Origin: Ammoniphilus oxalaticus
GTDB lineage: Bacteria; Bacillota; Bacilli; Aneurinibacillales; RAOX-1
DNA: 64,000 bases
NCBI RefSeq assembly: GCF_003609605.1
Contig: NZ_MCHY01000002.1
Location: 62,001-126,000, forward strand
Reading direction: 5' to 3'
The notes under the pieces were generated by a model. That model was not told the origin of the DNA, ran no database searches, and saw nothing but the letters and a program-made list of their open reading frames with translations. Of the stretch, positions 17,052 through 27,039 are shown one piece after another. The first letter of the stretch is position 1. Each line of letters begins with the position of its first letter. A program made the translations under genes and the position numbers.

Positions 17052-18464
17052 TTATTTATTAATTTGATGAATCGCCAGGCCTAAAGCGCCTTCAGCGGCT
17101 TCCATAGTAATCTCACCTAACGTCGGATGAGCATGAATTGTTAAGGCAATGTCTTCTAACGTCGCCCCCATTTCAAGCGCTAAACCGACTTCAGCGATTA
17201 GATTGGATGCTTCTGGACCAACGATTTGTCCCCCTAATAAAAGTCCGGTCTCTTCATCTCCGATCAATTTAACGAAACCTTCTGCAGCATCCATCGTTAA
17301 CGCTCGTCCGTTAGCCGCATAAGGGAAACGCCCGATCGAAATGCTATAACCTTGTTCTTTCGCTTCCGCTTCACTTAAGCCAACGCTTGCAAGTTCAGGA
17401 TCAGAGAAAACAACGGCCGGCATTGCTTTGTAATCAACCGCGCTCGCTTGCCCAGCAATTGCTTCCGCAGCTACTTTTCCTTCATAAGATGCTTTATGAG
17501 CAAGCGCAGCCCCCGCAACAATATCACCAATCGCATAAATATTATCTACGTTTGTTTTCCCTTGGTGATCTACTTTAATTAAGCCGCGTTCATCGAGCTC
17601 CATGTTGATCGCCTCTAAGCCCAGTTCGTCCGTGTTTGGTCGACGACCGACCGTAACCAACACATAATCGGCTGTTACCGATTTTTCCTCGCCGTCAACC
17701 GCATACGTGACAGTCACATCGTTGTCTGTTTGCTCCGCCTTTTGAGCCATTGCCCCTGTCACAACATCAACAGAAGCCTTTCGCAAGTTGCGCGAAACCC
17801 AACGGGACATTTCATTTTCAAAACCAGGTAAAATCGTGTCCGTTCCCTCAAGCACAGTCACTTTCGAACCGAATTTTGCAAACGTTTGTCCCAATTCAAT
17901 CCCGATATAGCCACCGCCAATGACGACGAGACTTTTTGGAATTTCTGTTAAGTTTAACGCCTCGGTTGAGGATAAAATGCGATCGCCGAATGGAAACGGC
18001 TTTAACTCGATTGGGCGTGACCCCGTCGCAATAATACAATGGTTAAAACGATAACGATCCACGTCATATCCGTTGATCACGCGCGCTTCACGCTCATTGA
18101 CAAACAACGCTTCCCCTTTTACGTGTTCCACATTGTTTCCCTTTAGAAGCGAGCCAACCCCGCCAGTCAATCGATTCGTAATCCCATTCTTCCATTCTTG
18201 CACTTTCTCAAAGTCAACTTTAACGCCTTCAACGCTGATCCCCATTTCTGAAGAAGACCCGGCGGATTCATATTGAGCCGCCGCCGTAATCAACGCTTTC
18301 GACGGAATACATCCGCAGTTTAGACAAACTCCCCCTAAATCTGCTTTATCAACAATGACGACGCTTTTCCCAAGCTGCGCGGCGCGAATGGCGGCAACAT
18401 AGCCGCCCGGTCCCGCTCCGATCACGAGCACATCAACTTCTGTCGTAAACTCTCCAACTACCAT
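17052..18464 (-). CDS. pdhD: Dihydrolipoamide dehydrogenase, E3 of pyruvate dehydrogenase
   Basis: 470 residues. FAD motif [15 protein letters not shown], redox disulfide C47-x4-C52 in [10 protein letters not shown] (with an extra Cys50 between), NAD motif [15 protein letters not shown]-ribityl motif IYAIGDIV and the C-terminal HAHPTLGE base. It reoxidises the dihydrolipoyl group of E2 with NAD+. It is the last gene of pdhABCD, 4 bp after pdhC. A normal redox cysteine is encoded here, which contrasts with the TGA-containing relative at 30271-31632. Confidence 0.97.
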   Translation of the reverse strand: MVVGEFTTEVDVLVIGAGPGGYVAAIRAAQLGKSVVIVDKADLGGVCLNCGCIPSKALITAAAQYESAGSSSEMGISVEGVKVDFEKVQEWKNGITNRLTGGVGSLLKGNNVEHVKGEALFVNEREARVINGYDVDRYRFNHCIIATGSRPIELKPFPFGDRILSSTEALNLTEIPKSLVVIGGGYIGIELGQTFAKFGSKVTVLEGTDTILPGFENEMSRWVSRNLRKASVDVVTGAMAQKAEQTDNDVTVTYAVDGEEKSVTADYVLVTVGRRPNTDELGLEAINMELDERGLIKVDHQGKTNVDNIYAIGDIVAGAALAHKASYEGKVAAEAIAGQASAVDYKAMPAVVFSDPELASVGLSEAEAKEQGYSISIGRFPYAANGRALTMDAAEGFVKLIGDEETGLLLGGQIVGPEASNLIAEVGLALEMGATLEDIALTIHAHPTLGEITMEAAEGALGLAIHQINK

Positions 18465-18468
18465 CGAT

Positions 18469-19794
18469 CTACACCTCCATGACGAGCAACTGAGGGTCTG
18501 CTAACAATTGCTTGATATAGTTTAAGAACTTTTGAGCCGTTACACCGTCTACAATTCGATGGTCAAAACTAAACACAATCGACATCATTGTCGCAATCGT
18601 GATTTCTCCGTCGCGGACTACGGGCTTTTCTTCCATGCGACCAATACCAAGGATCGCAACCTCAGGGTGATTAATCACAGGATTAAAGAAGTAACTGCCT
18701 ACCCCGCCAAGGTTCGTAATTGTAATCGTGCCATCTCTCATTTCATCTGGAGACAGTTCGCCATCTCGTCCACGAAGAGCAAGCTCTCTGATTTCCGAAG
18801 CGAGCGACCAAATATTTTTACGATCCGCATTACGCACTACGGGCACGATCAAGCCGGCTTCCGTATCCGTTGCAATTCCAACGTTATAGTATTTTTTATA
18901 AATAATTTCTTCATTTTCATCGTCAATTGAAGCGTTCATGACTGGGAATTCACGACATGCCGCCACTAATGCCTTAACAATAAACGGTAAATAAGTCACA
19001 TTTACCCCTTTTTGTTCGCCTAAAGCTCTTGCTTTTTTGCGTAGCTCGATCAGCGCCCCAACGTCTACCTCATCCATATACGTTACGTGCGGAGCCGTAT
19101 ACATGGATCGAACCATGTTCCTTGCAATCGCCCGACGAATACCTTTTAACGGTACGCGTTCTTCGAGTTGAGTGTCATCTGCCACCATCGTAGACACAGA
19201 CGGTCTCGCCGCTGGCGTAGCAGAAGCCGCCGCCGACGCTGCTTCTTGAGCTACCGACTCACTGGACGCTGCTGGAGCGCCGCCACCCGCCGCAAACGTT
19301 TCAACATCCTCGCGCGTAATTCGACCGTTTTTGCCTGTTCCAGTCACTTCCGCAAGGTGAACTCCTTTTTCACGAGCAAACTTACGCACACTTGGCGTTG
19401 CTAAAACGTTTCGATTTCCTTCATTCGATCCATTCGTCGCGGCCATTGGTGTATTAATCTTCGCGTTATTAACTTGCTCTGCGACACCGCCGCCGACAGC
19501 GCAAACGTTATCGTCGTTGCTCGTCGTTGCCGCCGCTGGAGCGCCCTCCCCGCCTTCAACTTCAAATACGATTAGGACTTGTCCAACCGTGACAACCGCG
19601 CCTTCGTCAACTTTAATTTCGGCTACTTTACCGGTCACAGGAGAAGTAACTTCTACGACAGACTTATCGTTTTGGACATCAATAATCACTTGGTCTTCTT
19701 TTACACTATCTCCCGCTTGGATATGCCACTTGACAATTTCTCCCTCATGGATTCCTTCGCCAAGTTCCGGGAATTTAAATTCAAACACTGCCAC
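18469..19794 (-). CDS. pdhC: Dihydrolipoamide acetyltransferase, E2 of pyruvate dehydrogenase
   Basis: 441 residues. One N-terminal lipoyl domain has lipoyl-lysine K44 in [10 protein letters not shown]. Ala/Pro/Asn-rich linkers flank a peripheral E1/E3-binding domain (about residues 135-170; [14 protein letters not shown]...NGRITREDV), followed by the catalytic domain ending [15 protein letters not shown], where His and Asp are the active residues. It transfers acetyl groups from E1 to CoA and forms the core of the complex. GTG start after GGGAGG. The first linker unusually contains a Cys (NVCAVGGG). It lies 62 bp after pdhB. Confidence 0.97.
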   Translation of the reverse strand: MAVFEFKFPELGEGIHEGEIVKWHIQAGDSVKEDQVIIDVQNDKSVVEVTSPVTGKVAEIKVDEGAVVTVGQVLIVFEVEGGEGAPAAATTSNDDNVCAVGGGVAEQVNNAKINTPMAATNGSNEGNRNVLATPSVRKFAREKGVHLAEVTGTGKNGRITREDVETFAAGGGAPAASSESVAQEAASAAASATPAARPSVSTMVADDTQLEERVPLKGIRRAIARNMVRSMYTAPHVTYMDEVDVGALIELRKKARALGEQKGVNVTYLPFIVKALVAACREFPVMNASIDDENEEIIYKKYYNVGIATDTEAGLIVPVVRNADRKNIWSLASEIRELALRGRDGELSPDEMRDGTITITNLGGVGSYFFNPVINHPEVAILGIGRMEEKPVVRDGEITIATMMSIVFSFDHRIVDGVTAQKFLNYIKQLLADPQLLVMEV

Positions 19795-19856
19795 CCTATA
19801 AAACCTCCCTTACCTTTTCTATATCTTCACCCCATTAGCATTGGGGATTGCTTGTC

Positions 19857-20837
19857 TTAAAATTCTAAAACTTCTTGAATCGCCGCTTTAACGCGTTTTG
19901 GATCTGGCAACCAATCATCTTCGACTAAGGCGAACGGATAAACCGTATCTGGCGCTGTCACCCGAAGAACCGGGGCCTCCAAATGTAAAATCGCTTTCTC
20001 ATTGATTTGGGCAACAACCTCAGCAGCAATCCCCGCTGATTTTTGAGCTTCTTGCACAACGATCGCGCGATTCGTTTTTTCTACCGACGCTAAAATTGTC
20101 TCAATATCAATCGGGCTAATTGTGCGTAGATCAATAACCTCTACTTTTACGCCCTGTTCTTTTTCTATTTCCTCCGCCGCCGTTAGCGAAGTGTGGACCA
20201 TTGCCCCGTACGTGATGATCGTTACATCAGTCCCTTCGCGAACAACATTCGCTTTTCCAAGAGGAATCGTATATTCGCCTTCAGGCACTTCACCGCGGAA
20301 AGAGCGATACAGTTTCATATGCTCAAGGAAAACAACCGGGTCATTATCGCGAATCGCCGAGATTAAAAGTCCCTTCGCATCGTAAGGATTAGACGGGATG
20401 ACAACTTTTAGACCCGGTGTTTGGGCCACAAGTCCTTCTAAACTATCCGCATGAAGCTCAGGTCCCTTAATTCCACCGCCAAACGGAGCGCGAAATGTAA
20501 TGGGGCTATTGTATCTTCCGCCTGAACGATACCGCATCCGAGCAGCCTGAGCAGCGACGGAGTCAAACATCTCAAAAACAAACCCAAAGAATTGAATTTC
20601 CGCGACGGAGCGATATCCTTGTAAACCAAGTCCGATCGCTAAACCGCCAATTCCAGATTCAGCTAAAGGAGTGTCGAACACGCGTTCCTCACCGAATTGT
20701 TGTTGCAACCCTTCTGTCGCTCGGAATACTCCTCCATTTTTCCCTACGTCTTCTCCAAACACAAGCACATTTGGATCTCGCTCTAATTCCAAACGCATCG
20801 CATCCGTAATCGCTTGGATCATCGTCATTTGAGCCAT
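19857..20837 (-). CDS. pdhB: Pyruvate dehydrogenase E1 beta subunit
   Basis: 326 residues, matching the usual 325. Conserved blocks are [40 protein letters not shown] and the C-terminal [12 protein letters not shown]. With PdhA it binds thiamine diphosphate and decarboxylates pyruvate. The ATG lies 3 bp after the pdhA stop, and its ribosome binding site GGAGGG lies inside the pdhA end, so the two subunits are translationally coupled as expected for a heterotetramer. Confidence 0.97.
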   Translation of the reverse strand: MAQMTMIQAITDAMRLELERDPNVLVFGEDVGKNGGVFRATEGLQQQFGEERVFDTPLAESGIGGLAIGLGLQGYRSVAEIQFFGFVFEMFDSVAAQAARMRYRSGGRYNSPITFRAPFGGGIKGPELHADSLEGLVAQTPGLKVVIPSNPYDAKGLLISAIRDNDPVVFLEHMKLYRSFRGEVPEGEYTIPLGKANVVREGTDVTIITYGAMVHTSLTAAEEIEKEQGVKVEVIDLRTISPIDIETILASVEKTNRAIVVQEAQKSAGIAAEVVAQINEKAILHLEAPVLRVTAPDTVYPFALVEDDWLPDPKRVKAAIQEVLEF

Positions 20838-20840
20838 AAC

Positions 20841-21938
<1,098 letters not shown>

Positions 21939-22205
21939 TCATTTTTATTTTCTGTTATACAATAAAGGGACGACTGTGTCCCATTGTATTCACACAGTGA
22001 AGATCTTACAAATGCATCAAGTAAAACTCATTATATAGTACATATTAAAACAAATCTACCCTGAATTTCCTTGATATCGTACATAATGCGCGACTTTTGC
22101 AATTCGTTCGCAAAGTTCGTATTCGGGTAAACCTAGGCGTAGCGGCTCTTTTTCAATTCATTGATACACCGTTCAAAATGCATTGTAACAGTTTAATCTA
22201 ATCGG

Positions 22206-23024
22206 TTATCGTCTCGCTTCATAACGCATCTTCAATTCGTCGCTTTGCGCCTTGATTTCCTGCTGGTAGCGGGCGATGGTATCCGAGCCCATCACTCGTC
22301 CTCCACACCCTTCTAAAAAAGTAAGCAATCCTTCCCGAAATCGCTCGACGGTCCCTATTCCTGTTAATTCAGCTAAACTTGCCATCGCTTCCAAGCGCAC
22401 ATCGAGCGCGCCTTTTGTATCCTCGGTCGGCGCTGCAATTTCATAAAAACGTTGCGCTTGCTCAGCTCTTGCTTGTCCCGAACCCGTAATGACAATGAAA
22501 GCTTGAACGATGGATGCCTTGATTTGTCTACGCTGAGCAATCCCGCAAAACTTCCGACCAGAAATACTTAAATCGTAGTCGCCTGGACAATAGGAACCAA
22601 CGATTTCCCCTTTTTGAACACGTCCCCCGATCGCTTGTAAAGCGGCCTGAATGACCTGATACATCAACTCAAAGTCTTGGGAAATCGACATGTTGCGGTT
22701 CAAATTTGGACAAATAATCGATATGTTTAAGACGCCAGGATCAAGTGGCACGGCAGCCCCGCCAGAATTGCGAACCGTAACAGCATACCCTTCCGCTTCA
22801 AATGTACGCATCGCCTTTTCCGCTTGGGGCAAGCGACGATCCCGTAACCCTAACACAAATGCGCGCTGATGTCGCCATAGATGAATCATCGGCGGCAACA
22901 AGCCCTCTCCTACTTTTCTAGCAATGACTTCATCCCAAGCAAAAGGATAAACGATGTCCCCTTCAAAGCAGCGAGAGCTTGAATCAATGATCTGGAAATG
23001 AGGCGGTAAGAGCATCGAAGACAT
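22206..23024 (-). CDS. lipL: Octanoyl-[GcvH]:protein N-octanoyltransferase (LipL-like)
   Basis: 272 residues of the biotin/lipoate ligase fold. LipL-type sequence SYCPGDYDLSISGRKFCGIA contains the catalytic Cys and the binding Lys; RNSGGAAVPLDPGVLNISI forms the substrate tunnel. LipL is an amidotransferase that passes octanoyl groups from GcvH to E2 subunits, so its place next to pdhABCD makes sense: PdhC needs lipoylation. ATG 23024 follows GAGAGGAT; the frame extends upstream without support. Lipoate-protein ligase A is the main alternative, but length and motif favour LipL. Confidence 0.85.
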   Translation of the reverse strand: MSSMLLPPHFQIIDSSSRCFEGDIVYPFAWDEVIARKVGEGLLPPMIHLWRHQRAFVLGLRDRRLPQAEKAMRTFEAEGYAVTVRNSGGAAVPLDPGVLNISIICPNLNRNMSISQDFELMYQVIQAALQAIGGRVQKGEIVGSYCPGDYDLSISGRKFCGIAQRRQIKASIVQAFIVITGSGQARAEQAQRFYEIAAPTEDTKGALDVRLEAMASLAELTGIGTVERFREGLLTFLEGCGGRVMGSDTIARYQQEIKAQSDELKMRYEARR

Positions 23025-23265
23025 ACAAAAAATCCTCTCTTCCATTGATGAACTTTGGACCATTATACACTATTGTCACTTGAGAAAGAATGTTTATAAA
23101 TTAAAATGTATAAAAAAATACGAATAATCCTACTCTCTGTTTGGGCCATTACTAAGCCCCTCATACTCCTTAAAAAAAACTTTTTTATCAACTTGGATAA
23201 ATCCCGCGCAAAAGTAAACAATATTGCCGAACGATACGCCATAACGAAAAGGGAGTGTAACGAAG

Positions 23266-23739
23266 TTGTCGCGCCTAAAAAAACGATTTCCGCAAGGCTT
23301 CATCCTGCTCTTTATCGCATGTTTTTCAATTTTAACGGCTTGTCAATCATCCACGATCCAAGAAACAACGCCAGCGCAAACAGATTATAGCCATTCTATT
23401 CAAAAAATAAAATTTAAACTATCCGACACGAGCCAAGCGCAAAAGATATCTCGCCAAATTAAAGGCGTTGATCGAGCAGTCGCTGTCGTCATCGACCAAG
23501 ATGTATCGGTTGCGTTAGAAGTAAGCGGTTTTGATCGCTTGCGTTTACAGACGATTCGAAAAGAAACACACCAACAACTGAGTCGCAAAATGAAAGGTCC
23601 TTATACGTTCCATATCACAACAGATAAAAAACTGTATCAAAGTTTGAAGACGTTACAGTCTGAGCTAATCAACGCCACGAAATCAGGGACTGAACTAGAA
23701 AATAGATTTAATAAGATAAAAGAAGACATGCATGGCTAA
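23266..23739 (+). CDS. YhcN/YlaJ-like sporulation lipoprotein
   Basis: 157 residues. The signal peptide ends in lipobox ILTACQSS. The YhcN/YlaJ domain runs through VDRAVAVVIDQDVSVALEVS and ends FHITTDKKLYQSLKTLQSEL. Members are lipoproteins of the forespore inner membrane or spore with poorly known function in outgrowth. TTG 23266 is the start, with AAGGGAG 10 bases upstream; no ATG fits the signal peptide. The domain match is good, but the overall family is loosely conserved. Confidence 0.8.
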   Translation: MSRLKKRFPQGFILLFIACFSILTACQSSTIQETTPAQTDYSHSIQKIKFKLSDTSQAQKISRQIKGVDRAVAVVIDQDVSVALEVSGFDRLRLQTIRKETHQQLSRKMKGPYTFHITTDKKLYQSLKTLQSELINATKSGTELENRFNKIKEDMHG

Positions 23740-23800
23740 CGCGGAACAAACAAGCCTCTCGTATTTCATGGTATGATGGATATATAAGGAGGGGCGCAAC

Positions 23801-24130
23801 ATGGCTAAGAAAAGAAAAACATATTATCTAGAAGAAAAAACGATATTAAAAGTAAAAGATTTCGCCCGCAAAAAGGAAATGAGTGAAAATGAAGCGTTTG
23901 AATCTGCAATTCATGTCTATGAAAAATTTCATGAGGAAGCAGATCGCTTTATCGCGGTACCCAAAGAGCATCGAACCGTTCTGACCGAAGCGCTCGATCA
24001 TATGATCTACCAAAGCAAGCAGCTTTTTGAAACATCGTGGTTACCACAGGAAGAAAAGCAAATCCTCGAACCCGTTTTATCGAATCGAATTGAACTATTA
24101 AATGAAATCAAAAAACTTTTTGACGATTAA
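23801..24130 (+). CDS. Small helical protein with ribbon-helix-helix-like N-terminus
   Basis: 109 residues. The N-terminus KKRKTYYLEEKTILKVKDFA followed by KKEMSENEAFESAIHVYEKF has the beta-strand/two-helix spacing of ribbon-helix-helix (CopG-like) DNA-binding domains. The rest is a helical acidic segment. AAGGAGGGG precedes the ATG. It lies between a sporulation lipoprotein gene and a tyrosine recombinase gene. It might be a small DNA-binding regulator, but no partner toxin is present, and the domain call is weak. Confidence 0.6.
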   Translation: MAKKRKTYYLEEKTILKVKDFARKKEMSENEAFESAIHVYEKFHEEADRFIAVPKEHRTVLTEALDHMIYQSKQLFETSWLPQEEKQILEPVLSNRIELLNEIKKLFDD

Positions 24131-24251
24131 CAGGCTCTCTCTAAACGGAGGGTCTTTTCCTTTTTTACGCAATCGTTGTTTATACGATATAATAGAAGGT
24201 GTTTAAATTTAGGAATTGCTAGGGGTGTCATTATAAAAGGAGGTCATTTCG

Positions 24252-25388
24252 GTGCCTACGCAGGAATCACGCTTTATTGTCCGTGATCCATTTCAACAAT
24301 TAAATAAACCTGTTCGTTTAATTATTCAAAACCTGCCAGATGAGGCCAAGCAATACTTGGCTGATCTGATCGCTGAAGAATTATCGCTGCTCACCGTCAC
24401 AAATTACGCATATGATTTAAACTTGCTGTGGGACTTTTGCCAACAAGAACAAATCCAGGACATTCAGGAAATCGATCATACCTTGCTTAAATCATTTTTC
24501 CAATATATCGCCAATGGATACGAGCGAATTGTTGCGACGAAAGTGAATAAGACCGATCAAGAAACAGGCGAAGCCACGCAACAATGGGTTGAAAAACGTT
24601 ATTTTCGAACGAATTCGCTCGCTGGCGGTCAGGCCCGTAAATCGTCCACTTACAATTCCTTTTTCGATTATTTGTTACGCAATCATTTCATAGAAAGCAA
24701 TCCGATGAAAGAGTTGGAAAAGAAGCGAGCGAGTAAAAAAGGGGGCGCAAAGCGTCAACCAGAACCGATCTTTCTTACCCATCAGGAATGTATTGACTAC
24801 CTACTGGCCATCGATAAATATTATGAGGATAAGCTTGATGATAAACGTTATAAGCCTGAGCTTGTGATTCGCGATCGAGCGATCATCTTACTTCTGATGA
24901 ACACGGGATTGCGCGTTTCGGAACTGTGTCAGTTAAACGTCGAGAGTATTCGGCTGCATCGCGATAGCACAACACTATCTATTTTAGGAAAAGGCAAGAA
25001 AAATCGAACGTTGCACCTCAATGACCAAACATTCGAAGCGATTAGCGCCTATTTAGACGCGCGACCGAAAGATGTCCCAAAAGAACATCAAGATGCGCTG
25101 TTTTTAAACCGTGATTTGAGACGGATTAGCCGTAAAGCAGTTTACGAGGTTGTCAAAAAGTATGCAAGAATTGCCAACATCGACGAATCAACCGTGCGAA
25201 AACTGTCTCCGCACAAATTGCGTCATACGTTTGCCACACTCGTCTTGCAAAACGGCGCCAATATTAAAGTTGTTCAAGAACTGCTTGGGCACGAAAACAT
25301 TGCTACGACGAACATTTACGTTCATGCTGTTGATCGTGAGAAAGAGGCGGCAATTCAATCTTTAAACGGATTATTCAACTCATCATAA
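24252..25388 (+). CDS. Tyrosine recombinase (XerC/XerD/XerS type)
   Basis: 378 residues. An N-terminal SAM-like DNA-binding domain (about 50-190) precedes the catalytic domain with MNTGLRVSELCQL (first Arg), KLSPHKLRHTFATLVL (His-x-x-Arg), LLGHENIATTNIYVH (His and nucleophile Tyr). It cuts and rejoins DNA through a 3'-phosphotyrosine. It is longer than XerC/XerD (about 300), closer to single-protein XerS (about 356), and has a Lys-rich inter-domain loop. GTG start after AAAGGAGG. No integrase-flanking att repeats or phage genes are visible, so it is probably a housekeeping or chromosomal recombinase. Confidence 0.88.
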   Translation: MPTQESRFIVRDPFQQLNKPVRLIIQNLPDEAKQYLADLIAEELSLLTVTNYAYDLNLLWDFCQQEQIQDIQEIDHTLLKSFFQYIANGYERIVATKVNKTDQETGEATQQWVEKRYFRTNSLAGGQARKSSTYNSFFDYLLRNHFIESNPMKELEKKRASKKGGAKRQPEPIFLTHQECIDYLLAIDKYYEDKLDDKRYKPELVIRDRAIILLLMNTGLRVSELCQLNVESIRLHRDSTTLSILGKGKKNRTLHLNDQTFEAISAYLDARPKDVPKEHQDALFLNRDLRRISRKAVYEVVKKYARIANIDESTVRKLSPHKLRHTFATLVLQNGANIKVVQELLGHENIATTNIYVHAVDREKEAAIQSLNGLFNSS

Positions 25389-25428
25389 AAAAAGAGCGCG
25401 GATTCATTCCCTGCGCTCTTTGTTTTAT
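25386..25428. terminator. Bidirectional terminator between recombinase and cold-shock genes
   Basis: AAAGAGCGC (25391-25399) and GCGCTCTTT (25413-25421) arms with flanking A and T tracts. Confidence 0.85.
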
Positions 25429-25435
25429 TTGAGTG

Positions 25436-25633
25436 TTATAGTTTTACGACATTGGCCGCTTGTGGTCCGCGGCTACCTTCTACGATATCAAAACTAACCA
25501 TTTGTCCTTCTTCTAACGTTTTAAATCCCGTACCTTCAATTGCCGTAAAGTGAACAAACACGTCCGCGCCGTTTTGGCGTTCAATAAATCCATATCCCTT
25601 TTCCGCGTTGAACCATTTTACTTTGCCTTGCAT
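25436..25633 (-). CDS. Cold-shock protein (CspA family)
   Basis: 65 residues, the whole cold-shock domain: [16 protein letters not shown] (RNP1 region, KGYGFI) and VFVHF (RNP2). It binds single-stranded RNA and DNA and melts mRNA structure at low temperature. GGGAGGTTTTATTTG precedes the ATG. The ~215 bases upstream hold no gene and probably include a structured 5' leader: GCATAGT and ACTATGC repeats are present near 25783-25822. Confidence 0.97.
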   Translation of the reverse strand: MQGKVKWFNAEKGYGFIERQNGADVFVHFTAIEGTGFKTLEEGQMVSFDIVEGSRGPQAANVVKL

Positions 25634-25847
25634 AACAAATAAAACCTCCCTGGCCTGTCTGTGATCCGTGTTAAAAGCGGAAAAACGATCTTTTTCAGCC
25701 CATATGGACCGATGTTAAGATTAGACGTTCTAGCCGACTTTCACACTCGCCTTAATCTAAAACCTAACCGTTTTTCGCATAGTTTGCTGGTTAGATTTTC
25801 TACTTCAGACTATGCAACTCGGGCGTAATGGGTGCGCGGGTCTTGCT

Positions 25848-26420
25848 TTATTGTAGATTCATTGAATCGCCAGAAATGCGGACCTTGCTATGCTTTAAAA
25901 TACTCCCCTCATATTTAAACGACCCGGCCCATGTTTCTTCCCGCTCAATCTCTGAGTGGCAACATGGACTGCGATACCGCGCTGGATTAAAACGCTGCAT
26001 ATATCCAAGTTCAGCCCGACAAACCCGACATTTTAATCGATACACTTTTGTCGGTAACTGGACCGTATTCGTGGAGATTCCCCCGACGCGCTTTAACTCT
26101 TGTTCAAATACGGGATGATGATCATCAAACGGTTGGCCTTGTCGAAACAAGTGATAATGACAAAGCTCATGTAACAGCACAGCTATAAAGATTTCTCGGT
26201 CGATAAAACGCGCGGCATATTTACTCATTTCGATCCGCAACGACTCCCGCTTACCGCCGCGGATTCCGTAAATGAATCTTCCCATTGAACGAGTTAACCT
26301 TCCGTTCCAGCGAACCGGAATCGCCAACGGCTGCTCCCAAAAGTGAGCGGACAATTTTTCGGCTAGCGCCTGCAATTTTTCTGGGCTAAAGTCGATCTCT
26401 TCCCGAATGTTCACCCTCAT
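25848..26420 (-). CDS. SprT-like zinc metalloprotease-domain protein
   Basis: About 190 residues. The zinc site HELCHYHLF (HExxH) is near residue 85, and a C-terminal zinc ribbon follows, CRVCRAELG then SPCCHSE. The SprT-like family includes the Spartan protease domain that acts on DNA-protein cross-links; bacterial SprT is little studied. ATG 26420 lies right against GGGGAGGGG, so GTG 26414 at better spacing may be the true start. It follows the unknown gene at 26442 by 21 bp, same strand, probably one operon. Confidence 0.85.
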   Translation of the reverse strand: MRVNIREEIDFSPEKLQALAEKLSAHFWEQPLAIPVRWNGRLTRSMGRFIYGIRGGKRESLRIEMSKYAARFIDREIFIAVLLHELCHYHLFRQGQPFDDHHPVFEQELKRVGGISTNTVQLPTKVYRLKCRVCRAELGYMQRFNPARYRSPCCHSEIEREETWAGSFKYEGSILKHSKVRISGDSMNLQ

Positions 26421-26441
26421 CCCCTCCCCTTTTGTCCGCTA

Positions 26442-26873
26442 CTACTCTTCTTCAGCAAATACAGAGACAATTTCGCGTGTAAGCAATGCTTGATCTCCCT
26501 CATTATATTGCTTAATGATCTGATCTAAATATGCCTCAAACATTCGATTTAGAAACGGCAACTCAAATCGTTCTTGCTCTTTATCCCCATAGACGAAACA
26601 AATATGATCTGGTTGTTCATCAAGTAACGTCCAATCTTTTTTTTGTAAAGCGAGATAGAATTCCCCATTTGCATTTTTTAATTGAAACCCAATCACAGCT
26701 TGTCCTTCCCATTCCCCACCCGTAAAATCTAACGCTGCTTGCGTCGCCCCATCCAATAATCTCTTAAAATAATCAGCGGCAGTCGGCGTCTGACAAATCA
26801 ACCGCCATTGGTCTTTCTCTTCTTCTTGCTCCAGCTTCGCTTGCTCAATCCAATGACTAATTTCTACATCCAT
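26442..26873 (-). CDS. Cytosolic protein of unknown function
   Basis: 143 residues, acidic, no Cys-rich or membrane segments. It begins MDVEISHWIEQAKLEQEEEK and contains a beta-rich centre (GQAVIGFQLKNANGEFYLAL). AGGAGC lies 7 bases before the ATG. It is probably cotranscribed with the downstream SprT-like gene. No family is recognised. Confidence 0.7.
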   Translation of the reverse strand: MDVEISHWIEQAKLEQEEEKDQWRLICQTPTAADYFKRLLDGATQAALDFTGGEWEGQAVIGFQLKNANGEFYLALQKKDWTLLDEQPDHICFVYGDKEQERFELPFLNRMFEAYLDQIIKQYNEGDQALLTREIVSVFAEEE

Positions 26874-27039
26874 TCGTCTTGCTCCTAACCTTTTGATTTG
26901 ATTACTTCCATCCTAAGCCTCCTTTTATCGAATTGCAAATCGACAGGTAAGCTTGTTTTATCTAGCTAAATCGGATCGATTCGTCTACAATAAATAGGAC
27001 AAGCGCTCAGTTCTAAAAATAAAAGTAGGTATCGAACAT

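Noticed and set aside
23106-23390. Plus-strand frame before the sporulation lipoprotein
   Set aside because: Overlaps the lipoprotein signal peptide in another frame and has no ribosome binding site or domain.
24252-25388. Integrase of a prophage or genomic island
   Set aside because: No tRNA target, direct repeats, phage genes or composition change are visible around it.
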